Shown here in pieces: positions 63,068 to 64,000 of a DNA stretch of 64,000 nucleotides. Made by a program: the position numbers and the translations under genes. Within the stretch, counting starts at the first letter, position 1, and each line of letters starts with the position of its first letter. The notes under the pieces were generated by a model. The model had not been told where the DNA came from. It did no database searches and worked only from the letters and a program-made list of their open reading frames with translations. The stretch spans positions 2,790,001 through 2,854,000 of the forward strand of contig NC_016457.1 in assembly GCF_000226115.1 (NCBI RefSeq). Reading direction: 5' to 3'. The stretch comes from Thermothielavioides terrestris NRRL 8126. Its lineage: Eukaryota; Ascomycota; Sordariomycetes; Sordariales; Chaetomiaceae.

Positions 63068-63457
63068 TTAAAGAGGTCCCGCCAAGACTAGGTAATTTCG
63101 GCCAAACGTCGGGCCGTGTTTTTACAATGCCAATACACGGCCAAGTATCGCCACGGGTTAGTGCGCCGGGGGTGCGGGGGGCGGCGTCAGCCCCCCCCCG
63201 GTTAGGGTTGGTTAGGGTTTAGGTTATAGTTAGGGTATAGGTTATAGTTAGGATTCAGGTCTTTTTTTTTTCTTTTTTTGTTTGCGATTTAGTTGAGATT
63301 TCGTGAAGTTATTGCTGCGAGTCTTGTGCGATTTTTTGTCTTTGTCGATGCTCTCCGTCGTCGCGGCCCTACTCACCCCTTGGCGGTTGAAATAACCTAG
63401 TGTATAAATTCTTAGCGTCGGTAGCCTCCGAAATTAGTCTTGGCGGGACCTCTTTAA
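63068..63457. mobile_element. TTAA-bounded inverted-repeat element (MITE-like)
   Basis: TTAA at 63068-63071 and 63454-63457 bounds 382 nt whose ends are inverted repeats: AGAGGTCCCGCCAAGACTA on the left (63072-63090) and its exact reverse complement on the right (63435-63453). Counting further inward, the repeat extends to 63101 and 63428 with one GGTA insertion in the left arm. TTAA target sites and short inverted ends without a transposase are what a piggyBac-type miniature element would show. The interior holds a telomere-like tract and a T-rich tract and no gene. The pairing also includes two CG bases outside each TTAA, so the exact target-site call is uncertain. Confidence 0.6.
63199..63255 (+). 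repeat. Degenerate telomere-like GGTTAGGG tract
   Basis: GGTTAGGGTTGGTTAGGGTT is followed by degenerate GGTTATAGTTAGG units. TTAGGG is the usual telomere repeat of filamentous fungi, but here the copies are few, degenerate, and inside the inverted-repeat element, so the tract is internal and not a chromosome end. Confidence 0.7.
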
Positions 63458-64000
63458 CGACGACCCAAGAGATCGTCTCAACAAACGACCTGTCGGGGGA
63501 TTGGCCGAAAAGTCGGGGTTGATCAGTGGACTCGCCCGAGTCGCGCCCGACAACTGCCAAATCAGGGGGCAGGAGGTGGATCCGGACGCTAAAAGACGCA
63601 GCAAGAGAGCGAATCGAAATGGGCCCCGGTTTCGCAAAGTTCTCCTTGGGCCCGCCGGGTCGATTTGGTGTTCAGAGGCAATCAATCCTTCCGCGCGGAG
63701 CGGCTACACTAACGTTCCGTGTAGAACTCGCCGGCCAACCGTTAGTTAGGTACGGTCCGAGCGTGTCCATTGCTCCGGTGCTCCTTTGTGCGTGTTCGTG
63801 TCTGTACGAAATTGATACCTTGGGTCGCTAAGCGATCCGTCTGCTCTTTGATCGACAAACAGCGCCCTTCGAGGACGACGGACTTGGATACCGATGAGCA
63901 GGGAGCAGCCGAAAATTCCCACTAACACCATCCACAAGGACAGACCAGTCCGTCGGGTGTTTATCGCGCTGGTTTGGCAGCGCTAGCGTGCCCTAACTGC
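63458..64000. other. Window end, no supported gene
   Basis: No gene is seen in the last 540 nt. Frames are short and show no motif. Confidence 0.45.

Noticed and set aside
63199..63255. Chromosome end
   Set aside because: The TTAGGG-like units are few, degenerate and followed by unique sequence, so this is not a telomere.

Overview
The window is nuclear DNA from a filamentous ascomycete. Genes carry short introns (55-136 nt, GT...AG, often with a CTAAC/CTGAC branch site). 5S rRNA genes are dispersed singly, as in Neurospora. Proteins are of Pezizomycotina type: subgroup-C LysM chitinase, GH5 endoglucanase, sedolisin, JEN-type permease, KDM5 demethylase. GC-rich coding DNA and the gene set suggest Sordariomycetes, perhaps Chaetomiaceae; the placement below class level is inference.

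Left part (1-21 kb) is gene-poor and secretion-oriented. It holds a 5S rRNA gene (1126-1244), a ten-exon modular chitinase (7262-2414, minus), a 20-nt minisatellite that is open in all frames (about 8280-8970), a DUF7136-type secreted protein (10937-11746), a GH5 endoglucanase (13702-14950), an unrecognised secreted protein (16540-17557), a possible small basic peptide gene (18670-18846), a retrotransposon-derived beta-barrel gene (20628-19515, minus) and a second, sequence-divergent 5S gene (20850-20968).

Middle part (21-46 kb) holds a putative small gene near 22-23 kb, a DHA2-type 14-TM efflux transporter interrupted by an in-frame TAG (25729-23790, minus), gene-like debris (26.1-28.0 kb), an F-box protein (30476-28624, minus), SDH3 of respiratory complex II (32400-33176), TAF6 of TFIID (35119-33649, minus), a zinc-finger-like protein (36786-38495), a JEN carboxylate permease (42064-40345, minus) and a sedolisin protease with a 19-nt microexon (46219-44075, minus).

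Right part (48.8-61.5 kb) is a dense housekeeping block for nucleic-acid work: FAL1/eIF4A3 helicase and SF3a60/Prp9 splicing factor from a shared 341-bp promoter, then the SLX1 structure-specific nuclease and a 1797-residue KDM5 histone H3K4 demethylase. After it, the last 2.5 kb holds no gene but contains a 390-bp TTAA-bounded inverted-repeat element resembling a MITE with telomere-like internal sequence.

Exon coordinates were derived by joining reading frames at splice signals; for all multi-exon models listed with full exons, the summed exon length is a multiple of three. Functions rest on recognisable motifs, not database searches.
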